DNA of 33,760 nt from Planctomycetota bacterium (GCA_003670865.1 QWQJ01000145.1:1-33760); one strand, 5' to 3'; counted from the stretch's first letter, positions 9,224 to 19,132 are shown. Program-made: numbers and translations. Notes: generated by a model from the letters alone, not told the origin.

Positions 9224-10030
9224 CTAGCCAGGGGTTTGAAACTCTTGGGCTAGGGCGTCCCAAAGAGCAATCCGAGCCTCGATGCCCTGTCTGGCCGTCT
9301 CGGAGGCAACTGCCCACTTTTTAGGATCGTGGCCGCAAAGGCTCGCCACAATGCGACGGCAAATTGGCGCATGGCGGGCATCGTCGTGGGCAATATGACG
9401 ATCGAGGTAATAGCGGAAGCGGCCCCAGACGGCTGGCTCACGATCGGCCAGCGAGCCCACCAGATGGCGAAACATATCGGGAATCACATCTTCCCGCCCG
9501 TATGTAAAAGCCGCCACGATGTTGAGCGTTGAGCCCGACTGAATCACATCAAACGACTGCCGCACAAATGCTGCCGACGCTACAGGTGCCTGGCTGACAA
9601 CAAGTGCCTGAGCGATCGGATTGCCTCTGGTCAAAGCGGCTAAAAGTTTTTCGATCGGCTGGGTGTCAGCCTCGGCGAGTTGCATGCTCTGGAGATAGAG
9701 TTCAAAGTGCGAGGCGTAGCCGCCATCTGGGAGTGCATCGGATTCCTCGTCGAGAACAATTTCGTTGACCAGTCGGCGGGCCTCGGCGTCGGCGGTGGGC
9801 AGCCACGGCACGCTCGTGCAAGTGAGCCGCTGCTGCATCGACTTTAGCAGGCTTTGAAAGTCCCAGACGGCCCAAACATGCCACTCCATAAATCGCCGCA
9901 GCCGTTCTGGCCGATCGATTAGAGCATAAAGAGGATGTGCAACGAGGCGATGGCGTGTGTCGCGAAGGTCGATGGCGAAACTGCTGGCGGGCGGAAGAGC
10001 GACAGTTGTGGGAGTCATGATGCCTGGCAT
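9224..10030 (-). CDS. DUF3050-family (heme-oxygenase-like fold) protein
   Basis: 268 aa; HPLYALI..RLRRFMEWHVWAVWDFQSLLKSMQQRLTCTSVPWLP...LVNEIVLDEESD pattern recalled as DUF3050. Confidence 0.8.
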   Translation of the reverse strand: MPGIMTPTTVALPPASSFAIDLRDTRHRLVAHPLYALIDRPERLRRFMEWHVWAVWDFQSLLKSMQQRLTCTSVPWLPTADAEARRLVNEIVLDEESDALPDGGYASHFELYLQSMQLAEADTQPIEKLLAALTRGNPIAQALVVSQAPVASAAFVRQSFDVIQSGSTLNIVAAFTYGREDVIPDMFRHLVGSLADREPAVWGRFRYYLDRHIAHDDARHAPICRRIVASLCGHDPKKWAVASETARQGIEARIALWDALAQEFQTPG

Positions 10031-10256
10031 GGATTGGTGGGATGAAGGCCGGGATGCGTCCGATGTGGCTAGCCCATTTTAGACAGGCTCTGCGGCGGTA
10101 GTACCACGCGGGGCAAAAACTCGGCCCGGAGGCAAAAAATCCGCTGAAAACATCTGTTTTATACACTGCTGGTGGCCCCTGCTTGAAAGGGTACGCTGAG
10201 GGTCCGCTCCTCGCTCGAAAACGCAACACACTCCTACCGCTTTAGAATCAATCGGC

Positions 10257-11744
10257 ATGCAAGCAGACTCTATTGGCATCGTGCTCGCCGGCGGATCATC
10301 ACGCCGGATGCAAGGAATGACGAACCCCAGTGCCGCTAACGCCGGCATCGGCCCCGGCGGGAAGGCTTGTCTAGAGTTTCGCGGCCGGACATTCTTAGAG
10401 CATGTTTGTGAGGCTGTGGCTGCAAGGGTGCCTGAAGTGATCGTCGTGGCAGCCCCTGGGCAGGCTTTGCCAAAGCTTCCGCTGGGCGTGCGAGTGATTC
10501 GCGATACGACGGCCAAGCTTGGGCCGCTGGCGGCTATCCGGGACGGAATGATAAGTGCCCTCGAGACAGCCCGCAGCAGCGGGCGAGCAGAGCCCCGTGT
10601 GGCAATGATTGCATCCTGCGATCTGCCGCTTTTGCGGAGTCAGATTGTAGGTCACTTGATCGAAATCGTTTCCGCAGCGATTGGTAGGTTTAGCACGCAG
10701 AAGTCATCCGCCTTTAGCACGCAGAAGCCATGCGCTTATGCTTGGGCCTTGCCAGAAGTGCATGCGCACAGGCAGGTGCTCGTCTCCGCGTTGAGCGTGA
10801 GCCTGCTACCCCACATCGAGGCCTATCTGGCCAAGGGCCGCCGCGATCTGCAGGGGTTTGCTCAGTGGCTTGAAACCATTGACCCGACGGTGATACGAAT
10901 TGTTTCGTCAGACGAACTGCGTGGGCTCGATCCTTCCCTCGAGTCTTTTTGTGACATCGATACGCCAGCAGAATTGCAATTGCTTCTTGAAGAGCACACT
11001 GACGCTCTAGGGACCGAACTTACCCACGATAGCGAGGCGGCCACGCAGTGGTTCAGCCAGTGGCATATCTACCGCTTGATCGTCGATCACGACCGACTCA
11101 GCCATCGGGGCATTCACGAGGCTCTTGGTAACTTTGTCAGAACAAACCGCTGCAGTCCGTTCTCACTGCTTGACATCGGCTGCGGCGACGCCGGGTTTAT
11201 TGCCCAGACATTTTTTCAGACGCAGATCGCATCGTATGTGGGAGTGGACGCCTCGAGTTCTGCGTTGGTCGAAGCCCGGCGGGAATTAGACTCTGTGCCG
11301 TTTCAGGTGGAGTTGGTCAAAGCCGATCTCGTGTGTCACCTTGTCGACAAAGCGGCGGCCGGTCTCCAGCGATTTGATCTGATCCTGGCCGGCTATGTGG
11401 TGCACCACTTGCCACTCGCAGAAAAGCAACTTTTTTTCAAACGCTGCCGCTCGCTGCTGGCAACCGACGGCCAGTTGCTTTTTTACGACGTCTGTCGGCG
11501 GCAGAGCGAAACCCGCCAGGAGTATCTCAACGACTATGTAACGATGATCCGATCGTGGAAAGAACTCTCCAAAGAAGCCCTCAAGAGCACCTGCCGGCAT
11601 GTCATTGAATGCGACTTTCCCGAGACCGAGGGAGTGATTATGGAGATGGCTCGCGAGGCCGGATTTGTCTGTGAAGGCAGCCAGATGTTTGCGGACCAAA
11701 CCGAATTTCATAGGCTTTTTTGTTTCTCACAAAGCAAGTCATGA
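10257..11744 (+). CDS. Fusion protein: MobA-like nucleotidyltransferase domain + class I SAM methyltransferase domain
   Basis: 495 aa single ORF; N-term IGIVLAGGSSRRMQG...GGKACLEFRGRTFLEHV...DLPLL (MobA/NTP-transferase); C-term FSLLDIGCGDAGFIAQ...YVGVDAS...FDLILAGYVVHHL (methyltransferase). Confidence 0.88.
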   Translation: MQADSIGIVLAGGSSRRMQGMTNPSAANAGIGPGGKACLEFRGRTFLEHVCEAVAARVPEVIVVAAPGQALPKLPLGVRVIRDTTAKLGPLAAIRDGMISALETARSSGRAEPRVAMIASCDLPLLRSQIVGHLIEIVSAAIGRFSTQKSSAFSTQKPCAYAWALPEVHAHRQVLVSALSVSLLPHIEAYLAKGRRDLQGFAQWLETIDPTVIRIVSSDELRGLDPSLESFCDIDTPAELQLLLEEHTDALGTELTHDSEAATQWFSQWHIYRLIVDHDRLSHRGIHEALGNFVRTNRCSPFSLLDIGCGDAGFIAQTFFQTQIASYVGVDASSSALVEARRELDSVPFQVELVKADLVCHLVDKAAAGLQRFDLILAGYVVHHLPLAEKQLFFKRCRSLLATDGQLLFYDVCRRQSETRQEYLNDYVTMIRSWKELSKEALKSTCRHVIECDFPETEGVIMEMAREAGFVCEGSQMFADQTEFHRLFCFSQSKS

Positions 11745-11893
11745 GACGGCTTGCAAGCCATCGGATCGCTTCGCTAGACCCAGTCATGCCAGTCGCATGG
11801 CCAGATAGAGCGGACTGGGCCGATTCATTCAAGCAGCCACCGGCGAATTGTTCGTCTTCGCGATCCGAGGGATGACTTCTATACTCTGACCTT

Positions 11894-14800
11894 ATGGCAA
11901 CGCGAAATTCCCGATCGAGTGGAGGCTCCCGGCGACGAGGACGGCGTTGGGCGGTCTTTTCGCTGGCAGCATTGGCTATCAGCGGCGGCCTGATCTGGAT
12001 CGCGCCTACGGTGCTGGTGCTGACGGCACTGCGAGATCGTCCGCTGCAAGCTCTTTTCGCAGGTGTCGATGGGAGCGTCTCGAGCCGTGCAGCCCGATGG
12101 GACTGGTTGGGAAGCAGCGAGTACCGCGATGTCATGCTCTGTGATTCGGCTGGGCGATCAATCGTGGCGGTGCGACGGGTCATCATCGATCGCGGGCTTG
12201 TGGCACTTGCGTTTGACCCGACGCGATTGGGTACGGTGCGGTTGATCGGTGCCAAGGCACTGGTGGAAGTGCGGCGAGGCGGTAGCGGGCTAGAAGATAT
12301 TCTGGCACCGTGGCTGGCAGCGCGGAGCCAGGCTCCCACGAGGCCAGGTGTTTCGTTTGAACTGGAACTGGTTGACGCCTCGATCGAACTGATCGACACG
12401 GAGCGTCGCGATGTCTGGAAAATCAGCGAATTGATTGCGGCTGGCACCGTGCGGGCCGACGAAACGCTAGCCGGCTGGACGATGTCGGGCAGGGTGTCGC
12501 ACGCGGGTGCGGCGATCGCAGACTCGGCTGGCTCCTTGGGAACCGTGCCGCCGCCGGCCGGGCCCCGAGCCACTTCGCACGGTTCGCATCTGCCCGCCGA
12601 GGAAGTGGCTGAGAAGTTAGAATCGAGTCAACTCGACCGCACAACGATTGCCGCCGGGGCGACTTTGATGCTGGCCCGCGACGGCGGATGGTCGGTGTCG
12701 TCTCCCGCGGCACTAGCAGCCGATGGGCCGCGGTCACTGGCGATTGCTACCAATCGCGTGCCGCTAGGAGTGTCGAGCGTGTTGGCAACGCGTTTTGATC
12801 TGACGCACGTGCTCGACGGTTTGGCTGATGTGCGGCTTGATATTGTGCTCCCGGTGGCTGGTGGCCAACAGCCAGTAGGTTTGGGTGGCGGCAGCGAAAG
12901 TGTGGCGATCACGGGCATGATCGCTGGCTCGCAACTGGCAATCTGCCACGCCGATACGCTCGCTGAGATCATCACGCTCAATCGCTGCGAGATACCGCTG
13001 GATGTCTCTCTGAATAGACAGATGCTTACGATTCGTAACTTGAAGGCGACATCGCCTCTCTTCAAGGCCGAAGCCTCGGGCCGGATGCGGGTTCCTCAAG
13101 GGGGATCGTGGGAATTGGCAGAGGCACTGATCCATGAAGATTTTGCGCTGGCCGCCGACATCGATCTAGCCGCTGCCTCGCGCGCGATTCCGGGCGGGCT
13201 CACTGTACGGCCTGACGTGCGAGTGACTGACGGTCAACTGCAACTCTCAGCCACCGCCCACGCCGATGGCACCGATCGATTGCTGGAGGTGAGACTGACC
13301 TCCAGCGACTTAGCCGCGGTGCAAAGCGTGGCATTGCCAGTGGCTGTTTCGCCCAGTGGCCAACCTCAGCCAAATGCCCAGCCCAACGAGCGTCTCCTTC
13401 GCTGGAACCAGCCGTTCACCGCTTGGCTACGCGGACGGCGGGGCCCTGCCCGAACCGATTCAATTCGTATTGAAGAGGCCCGCATCGCCTCGCCCGCCGT
13501 GGAGGTGTCGGCCGCTGGCACCGCCGAATCATCGAGCATTCAGTGGATGCTTGACATCGACAAACTGATGAAAGAAGCGGCCGAGGTGCTCGACCTTCAG
13601 TCGCTCCAAATGGCCGGCACCGCGCGAGGCAAAATTGATATGAGTCGTGTGGCTGCCACCGGGGTGTCGACGGCTAAAATTTCTGCCAGCCTCAACAACT
13701 TTGAGTTGATCGCTCCGGGTCGGCCGGCGTGGCGGGATCAGGAGATCACGCTGGAAGCAGAGGGATCAGGCAGCATGGCGGGAGGCGCGGTGCTCCTTGA
13801 TCAAGCCCATGCCAGAGTGATGTCGGCAGACGACACTCTGGAATGGACGCTCACCGGCGGCACTCTCATCGATCTAAGCGCTGGCCTTGGCCGAGTGTCT
13901 AGCGGACTGAGTCACCAGACAATCTCTGCTCCGCCATGGGTACGGGCAGCGCAAAACTCCGTGGGCATCTCCGCTGACTGTTCGCTGTCGGGAGAACTTG
14001 CCAATTGGCAGGCGCGGTTTGAAGGCCTCATGCCAGGGATCGATTGTGGAGATCTGGAACTGGCCGGAAAGATGCAACTCTCGGCCGCTCTGGCCGCCCG
14101 CGGCGATAGCTGGCAGATCACCCGAGCCGGCGGGGAAATTGAAAAGCTGGTGGCAAAGTTTTCCGGTCGGGAAGTGGCTGAGCCGCGCGTAGTGGCCAGT
14201 GCCGCAGGCCTCTATAATCCCGCGAGCGGTCAACTGGAAATCTCATCGGGAGAGATTCTCACCGCAACGATGTCGCTGCGCACCGGAGGCGTTGTGCTCT
14301 TAGCCATCAGTCCAGGCATGGTTGAATCGGCGGGTAGATCCCTGATGGACCGCTTGCGTGGCAAGGTGCAGTGGCAGGCCGATGTAGGTCGCGTGGAAAA
14401 ATGGTTGGTTTCACCCTTGGCAGCGGCGAGTTGGCCAACCGCTGGCCGAGCGTGGGGCACGGTTGAATTGTTGGATACCCAAGCAGGCCTCAACCTACGA
14501 GTAGAAGCCACTGGCAATCAGTTATCGCTCTTGAGCGCGGTCGATGCGGGTGCCTCGGGGATTGCCAGACCAGCAACGCCCAAACAGATCTGGGCTGAAC
14601 CCCGTGCCGCTGTTGTGCTGGAAGTGACTCAGAACGGCACTTCGTCTCAGTCCAAGGAGCGATTGACAATCAATAAGCTCTCACTTGAATCTTCTACGTT
14701 AGCAGTGGCGGCGACAGGTAGCGTGGGAGAATGGTCGGCACGACCACTTGTCGATTTGAATGGCACGGTGGCGTACGACTGGGATTTGCTCTCGCGTTTA

Positions 14801-16003
14801 CTCACCCCTTGGACCGGTGGAAGGATACGATTGATTGGCGGCAGCACGCGGCCGTTTGCCCTTCGAGGCCCACTGACAAGCAGCGTTCAAACCGCCATCG
14901 ATGACCGGCGTTCGCCTGAAGGATCGTCTCCTCCTCCCAGAGTGATAGCGGGCGACAATTCGGCTGGCATCCCAATTCCAGATCATTGGCTTAAGACCAC
15001 GCAAGGCCCCGACGAGTCTGAAACTAAGGCACGCGCGCGGGTGGCCTTGCCCGTGGCTACAGCGACACGGACAGGCGGCAATGCGGCCGACTTTTTACGT
15101 GCCATCTCAATTGATACATCAACGGTGTGGACGGCGGCAGAAATAGAGGGAGTGAGCATCGATGCCGGAGAGATGGCCGTCCGACTTTTTGAAGGGCAAT
15201 TAGCGCTGGGCCCATTTGACATTGGCGCCGCTGGCGGTCGGCTCCGCGGTGCGCCCTGGGTGCGGCTCATGCCATGGCCGGGAGAACTGATTGTGCCGCC
15301 GGGCCGCGTGGTCGACCGCGTGGCTCTTTCAAACGGACTGTGCGATCGATTTGTAGCTTGGATTGCGCCGCTGGTCGGTCATTCAAGCCACAGCGAGGGA
15401 TTGCTGAGCGTCGATCTGGCCGGGGCCCGATTGCCGCTAGGAGATTTTTTTGGCGGCGAACTCTCCGGTCAGATGTTATTTGAAAATTTTGAAGTGACGC
15501 CGGGCCCGCAGGCGCAGCCGCTGGTGAATCTGATCGTCAAACTCCAGTCGTTGATCGATCCGCGATTTGCATTTGGCGACAAGACGGTCTTGATGCGGAT
15601 AAGGCCCGATCCGGTTCGCGTCAAGCTGGTGGATCGGCGACTCTGGCACGATGGCCTAGTCATGGAGATGGGGCAACTGACTGTCCGTACCGACGGCAGC
15701 GTTGGTGCTGATGGCTCGCTCTCGATGATGACCGAAGTGTCATTCCGCGGTGACATCGCCGGGGGTACGCCGATTGTCGGTCAATTACTGCGCACGCCGC
15801 TGGCAATACCGCTTCGTGGCACGCTCAACCGCCCGCAGTGGGACGCTGGCGCACTCGATAAGATTCTCTCTAGGATCGTGGAAAATACCGCCCAAGCGGT
15901 CCTCACCGACGGGATTGGCCGCGGCCTAAACGGTTTGGAAACGCTCTTTGGCAATCCGCAGCCACCAGCCCCCCAATCCCCTCAGGAGAGAGCAGCGCCC
16001 TAG
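11894..16003 (+). CDS. Large AsmA/TamB-like membrane-anchored protein
   Basis: 1369 aa; basic N-terminus, one TM (WAVFSLAALAISGGLIWIAPTVLVL), then long beta-rich sequence; C-term (LSVDLAGARLPLG...GTLNRPQWD) resembles AsmA-like proteins. Confidence 0.72.
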   Translation: MATRNSRSSGGSRRRGRRWAVFSLAALAISGGLIWIAPTVLVLTALRDRPLQALFAGVDGSVSSRAARWDWLGSSEYRDVMLCDSAGRSIVAVRRVIIDRGLVALAFDPTRLGTVRLIGAKALVEVRRGGSGLEDILAPWLAARSQAPTRPGVSFELELVDASIELIDTERRDVWKISELIAAGTVRADETLAGWTMSGRVSHAGAAIADSAGSLGTVPPPAGPRATSHGSHLPAEEVAEKLESSQLDRTTIAAGATLMLARDGGWSVSSPAALAADGPRSLAIATNRVPLGVSSVLATRFDLTHVLDGLADVRLDIVLPVAGGQQPVGLGGGSESVAITGMIAGSQLAICHADTLAEIITLNRCEIPLDVSLNRQMLTIRNLKATSPLFKAEASGRMRVPQGGSWELAEALIHEDFALAADIDLAAASRAIPGGLTVRPDVRVTDGQLQLSATAHADGTDRLLEVRLTSSDLAAVQSVALPVAVSPSGQPQPNAQPNERLLRWNQPFTAWLRGRRGPARTDSIRIEEARIASPAVEVSAAGTAESSSIQWMLDIDKLMKEAAEVLDLQSLQMAGTARGKIDMSRVAATGVSTAKISASLNNFELIAPGRPAWRDQEITLEAEGSGSMAGGAVLLDQAHARVMSADDTLEWTLTGGTLIDLSAGLGRVSSGLSHQTISAPPWVRAAQNSVGISADCSLSGELANWQARFEGLMPGIDCGDLELAGKMQLSAALAARGDSWQITRAGGEIEKLVAKFSGREVAEPRVVASAAGLYNPASGQLEISSGEILTATMSLRTGGVVLLAISPGMVESAGRSLMDRLRGKVQWQADVGRVEKWLVSPLAAASWPTAGRAWGTVELLDTQAGLNLRVEATGNQLSLLSAVDAGASGIARPATPKQIWAEPRAAVVLEVTQNGTSSQSKERLTINKLSLESSTLAVAATGSVGEWSARPLVDLNGTVAYDWDLLSRLLTPWTGGRIRLIGGSTRPFALRGPLTSSVQTAIDDRRSPEGSSPPPRVIAGDNSAGIPIPDHWLKTTQGPDESETKARARVALPVATATRTGGNAADFLRAISIDTSTVWTAAEIEGVSIDAGEMAVRLFEGQLALGPFDIGAAGGRLRGAPWVRLMPWPGELIVPPGRVVDRVALSNGLCDRFVAWIAPLVGHSSHSEGLLSVDLAGARLPLGDFFGGELSGQMLFENFEVTPGPQAQPLVNLIVKLQSLIDPRFAFGDKTVLMRIRPDPVRVKLVDRRLWHDGLVMEMGQLTVRTDGSVGADGSLSMMTEVSFRGDIAGGTPIVGQLLRTPLAIPLRGTLNRPQWDAGALDKILSRIVENTAQAVLTDGIGRGLNGLETLFGNPQPPAPQSPQERAAP

Positions 16004-17415
16004 GCGTTACGAATCCGGGTATCGAGGCCGCCGATCAAGCGGGTGAGCTTTTTGCGATAGGAAAAGTGTTCCACCTCCAAACGGTGCCGAGGTGAATCGA
16101 GATAGGCAATGGCGGGCATTGCCGCGTCTCGCTGCCGCTGGCGGTAGAGCCACGCTGACGCTAGGGGAGCGCGTTTTGCGGCGACTGCCATGCGGGCCAC
16201 GATTTGGCTTTGCAAGTCGGTCAGCCCCCATTGACCGCTATCTGGCTGAATCAAACCAACTACGGCAATGTCATCCTGCGTCGGATGCAGCAGATTCAAA
16301 AAGAGTCGCGGGCAAGTCTTCTCCGCGGTCGCACAAAGATGGTGGGGGGCAATCAAAGGCAGCGATACTTGGTAGCCAGTGGCGTAGATCACCAGATCAA
16401 ATCGCTCCCTTCTGCCATCGCAAAAAAGCACATCGCTGCTGTCAAAAAGGGCCACATCGCCAGCGGTTGTGATGCTGCCAGCCCGAAAGTGATTGTAGAG
16501 TTGGCCATTCACAACGGGGTGGGTTTCCCAGAGCTTGTGGTCGGGCTTCTGTAAGCCGTGGCGGTGCGGCAGGCCGATCGTGCGGTCGATGGCGCGGAGG
16601 CTCACGAGCCTGCGCAGCCAGAGTGGAAAGCCCAGCGTGAGCATGCGTTCTGCACGTAAATCAGAGGGCCTTCCGGATAAAAATCGGGGCACAATAAAAT
16701 AGCCGCGTCGCGTGGAAAGCACCGTCTGAGAAGCATGCCCCGCGAGGTCCACCGCAATGTCGCAAGCAGAGTTGCCGCCGCCGATGACCAGCACGCGTTT
16801 GCCGGCAACATCGAGGGGCTGCGTCGGCGATTTATAGTTGCAGGCGTGCAGCAGTGAACCGGAAAAAGTACCCGGGATCGTTGGGAAAAGTGGTTGGTGG
16901 TTGTGGCCTGTGGCGATGACAACCCCGGCGTAGTGCTTGGGGGCATGACCGAGGACAGAAACGACCCAGCCCTGGCCAGCCTGCGGTTGAATGGCGGATC
17001 TCGTGTCTGGAGCCGCCGCATCTGCCGGCTCCATGCGCTCGATCCGTTGGACGGCCATCCGCGGGCGGATCTGCGAGAGCAGATTGAAGTGGCGAGCGTA
17101 GCTACGCAGATAGTCGAGGCACTGCTGGTGGTGCGGGTAGGCCGGCCACTCTCGCGGCATCGGAAAATCGGTGTAGGCGGTCATTGATTTGGAGCTGATC
17201 AATCGCGTCGACGCAAAGACGCTTGAGGCAGGAGAACCAAAATACCAGTTGCCCCCCAGATCATCTTCACGCTCAAGGCACTCTGCCTCGATTCCTGCCG
17301 CGAGTAGATTTTTGAGCGCCGTTAAGCCAGAGGGTCCGGCCCCAATTACGCACCACGGTCGAGAGGCTGAGTCGTTGGGCATGGAATGTAGAGTTTCAAT
17401 CGTTGTCGCGAGCAT
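16000..17415 (-). CDS. Flavin-containing monooxygenase / NAD(P)-binding oxidoreductase
   Basis: 471 aa; CVIGAGPSGLTALKNLLAAGIEAECLEREDDLGGNW, RVLVIGGGNSACDIAVDLA, DLVIYATGYQ; likely start is the second Met (MPNDSASRP). Confidence 0.93.
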   Translation of the reverse strand: MLATTIETLHSMPNDSASRPWCVIGAGPSGLTALKNLLAAGIEAECLEREDDLGGNWYFGSPASSVFASTRLISSKSMTAYTDFPMPREWPAYPHHQQCLDYLRSYARHFNLLSQIRPRMAVQRIERMEPADAAAPDTRSAIQPQAGQGWVVSVLGHAPKHYAGVVIATGHNHQPLFPTIPGTFSGSLLHACNYKSPTQPLDVAGKRVLVIGGGNSACDIAVDLAGHASQTVLSTRRGYFIVPRFLSGRPSDLRAERMLTLGFPLWLRRLVSLRAIDRTIGLPHRHGLQKPDHKLWETHPVVNGQLYNHFRAGSITTAGDVALFDSSDVLFCDGRRERFDLVIYATGYQVSLPLIAPHHLCATAEKTCPRLFLNLLHPTQDDIAVVGLIQPDSGQWGLTDLQSQIVARMAVAAKRAPLASAWLYRQRQRDAAMPAIAYLDSPRHRLEVEHFSYRKKLTRLIGGLDTRIRNA

Positions 17416-17493
17416 GACAGCGGTCGTCTATCGCAGTTTTTGTGCCAGCCCGATGGCGTCCCAGAGGTCGCCGCAGAACCTGCTCGCTAGAGA

Positions 17494-17750
17494 AGAGTAT
17501 ACACCGGTGGGTCGTCCGATCGGGGCGTAAGGCCTACGGCAGCGACTTGGGCCGTCGGGTCGTCAAGCCTGTGCACTTTGACCTGATCGATAGACACCGT
17601 GTAGAGAAAGTTTCCAATCCGAAGGCTTCGCTCGATGGTTGTATCGTGATTGATGGTGCCCAGATTCTTAAAGCCTAAAGGGCTGAGGACATCGATGCTA
17701 AAAAGAACCAGATCGCTGGTCCCGATCGGCGGTTGGTGTCCACAACGGAG
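17494..17750 (-). pseudogene. C-terminal relic of a secreted beta-propeller domain protein
   Basis: Open minus-strand frame without a usable start: SDLVLFSIDVLSPLGFKNLGTINHDTTIERSLRIGNFLYTVSIDQVKVHRLDDPTAQVAAVGL; RSLRIG..LYTVS..QVKVHRLDDP resembles the end of Beta_propel proteins; N-terminal part absent. Confidence 0.5.
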
Positions 17751-18108
17751 TAACAGAGAGTGCCATTCCTACAATCTTACCTTGATGCGGAAGGGATAAC
17801 CACGGCATGGGCCCTCACTACAAGAGCCGGTCATGATCGTGCGGGACGGCAGCGTGATCTCAGAGTTGTTTGGCTAAGGCTCGGGGGAACGGGTCCTGAA
17901 CGAGATCATCGATGAGTACCAGCGGAGCCTTGAGGGAGGGCAGGTCAGGCGGCGGAGACTGATGATGGGGCGGTGCCGATCCGGTTCGAGAATGGCATTG
18001 CTTGTTTCGAGACCGAAGTCGGGGGCGTCTATCGTCTGCGACGCAGATTACTCGGGGGCCGCCCTTGAAAGATTGACTTGCCGCCAGCCATGTCTCGGTA
18101 GTCCAACG

Positions 18109-18696
18109 TCAGCCGTCGGGATTATCAAGCAGTTCCTGGAGTCGGGCGGCGTGCTCGGGGATGAGGCGTGGCAGCCACGAGGCGTCGACCAGGCCGAGGT
18201 CGACGAGATCGCGCAGATGCATTCGATCCTTATCGCGGAACGAGTTGAGCTTCATGCGGACGAGGGGCTCAAGGCTTACGATCTGATAGTCGTCGGCGGC
18301 GACCGACTCGCTGACATCGGCAGACGGCAGGGGGTAGCCGGCCCGGACCTTCTCGCCGGCGAAGAGCAGATGGACGGCGTCTCGAGGGCTGCCGCCAATT
18401 CCGTCGATAAAGCACGATACTCCCATGAACTCATGGTGATGGAATCCCACGGTCTCAAGGGCCGTTTTCGCAGCCTCGAAGTCACTGCGCCGCAGCAGGA
18501 TGTCGACATCTTGTGTGGTGCGGACTGCGGCCCGATCGACCCGCGCTACCCAGGCAGCGACGGCATTGCCGCCGGCCACGGCATAGGGAACGCCAGCTTT
18601 TTCAAGCGCAGCGGTGGCCCGCAACGCCCGCTCACGAACAGCTTCAACGGCTTCGATCATCCTCCGCCAGGAAAAGTCCTTCAGTTCGACCGGCAT
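18109..18696 (-). CDS. Nucleotidyltransferase-fold protein (AbiEii/MNT-like)
   Basis: 195 aa; VPYAVAGGNAVAAW...RTTQDVDILLRRSDFE...DKDRMHLRDLVDLGLVD. Confidence 0.8.
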   Translation of the reverse strand: MPVELKDFSWRRMIEAVEAVRERALRATAALEKAGVPYAVAGGNAVAAWVARVDRAAVRTTQDVDILLRRSDFEAAKTALETVGFHHHEFMGVSCFIDGIGGSPRDAVHLLFAGEKVRAGYPLPSADVSESVAADDYQIVSLEPLVRMKLNSFRDKDRMHLRDLVDLGLVDASWLPRLIPEHAARLQELLDNPDG

Positions 18697-18790
18697 GAGA
18701 CACCTCGGCTGTCGATTGTAGCAAAAAAGTGCCGGGCACCGTGTTCACCAATTTTTTTACGGTGGTAGGGCCATCCATGGCGGGCGGAAA

Positions 18791-19132
18791 TCAGTGTTTT
18801 AGGCTCTTGCCGCCCCACGCGATTTTCACGATCAGCACCGGCTGCTTGAGATTCTCGACGACCGCCCAGCCGAAGCCGTATTCCTGCCCGATCCATCCGG
18901 GATTCCGGCTCTGTGAGTAACCGATTTTCAAATCGCCCTTATGGACGGCGCGCGGCGCGGTGACATCGCTGTCGCGCCACCAGAACTTTACATCATCGCG
19001 GACGATCCATTTGCCGTCTTTATCGACGAGGTGACCGTAGTTTTTGGGGTCGTTGACCACCTGGTAGCGCAGGCTGCCAATAGCTCCCTTCTCGTCCTTG
19101 TGCCCTTCCTCCGCCTTGCCGCTGGAGTCCAC
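18791..19132 (-). pseudogene. Internal fragment of a sialate O-acetylesterase-like / carbohydrate esterase protein
   Basis: Frame reads DKDGKWIVRDDVKFWWR...LKIGYSQSRNPGWIGQEYGFGWAVVENLKQPVLIVKIAWGGKSL then stops; lacks signal peptide/N-terminal block and C-terminal half. Confidence 0.6.

Noticed and set aside
11638-12573. 311-aa minus-strand ORF
   Set aside because: Antisense to the ends of the MobA-methyltransferase and AsmA-like genes; no recognisable domain.
17962-18768. 268-aa plus-strand ORF
   Set aside because: Antisense to the nucleotidyltransferase gene 18109-18696, which has clear motifs.
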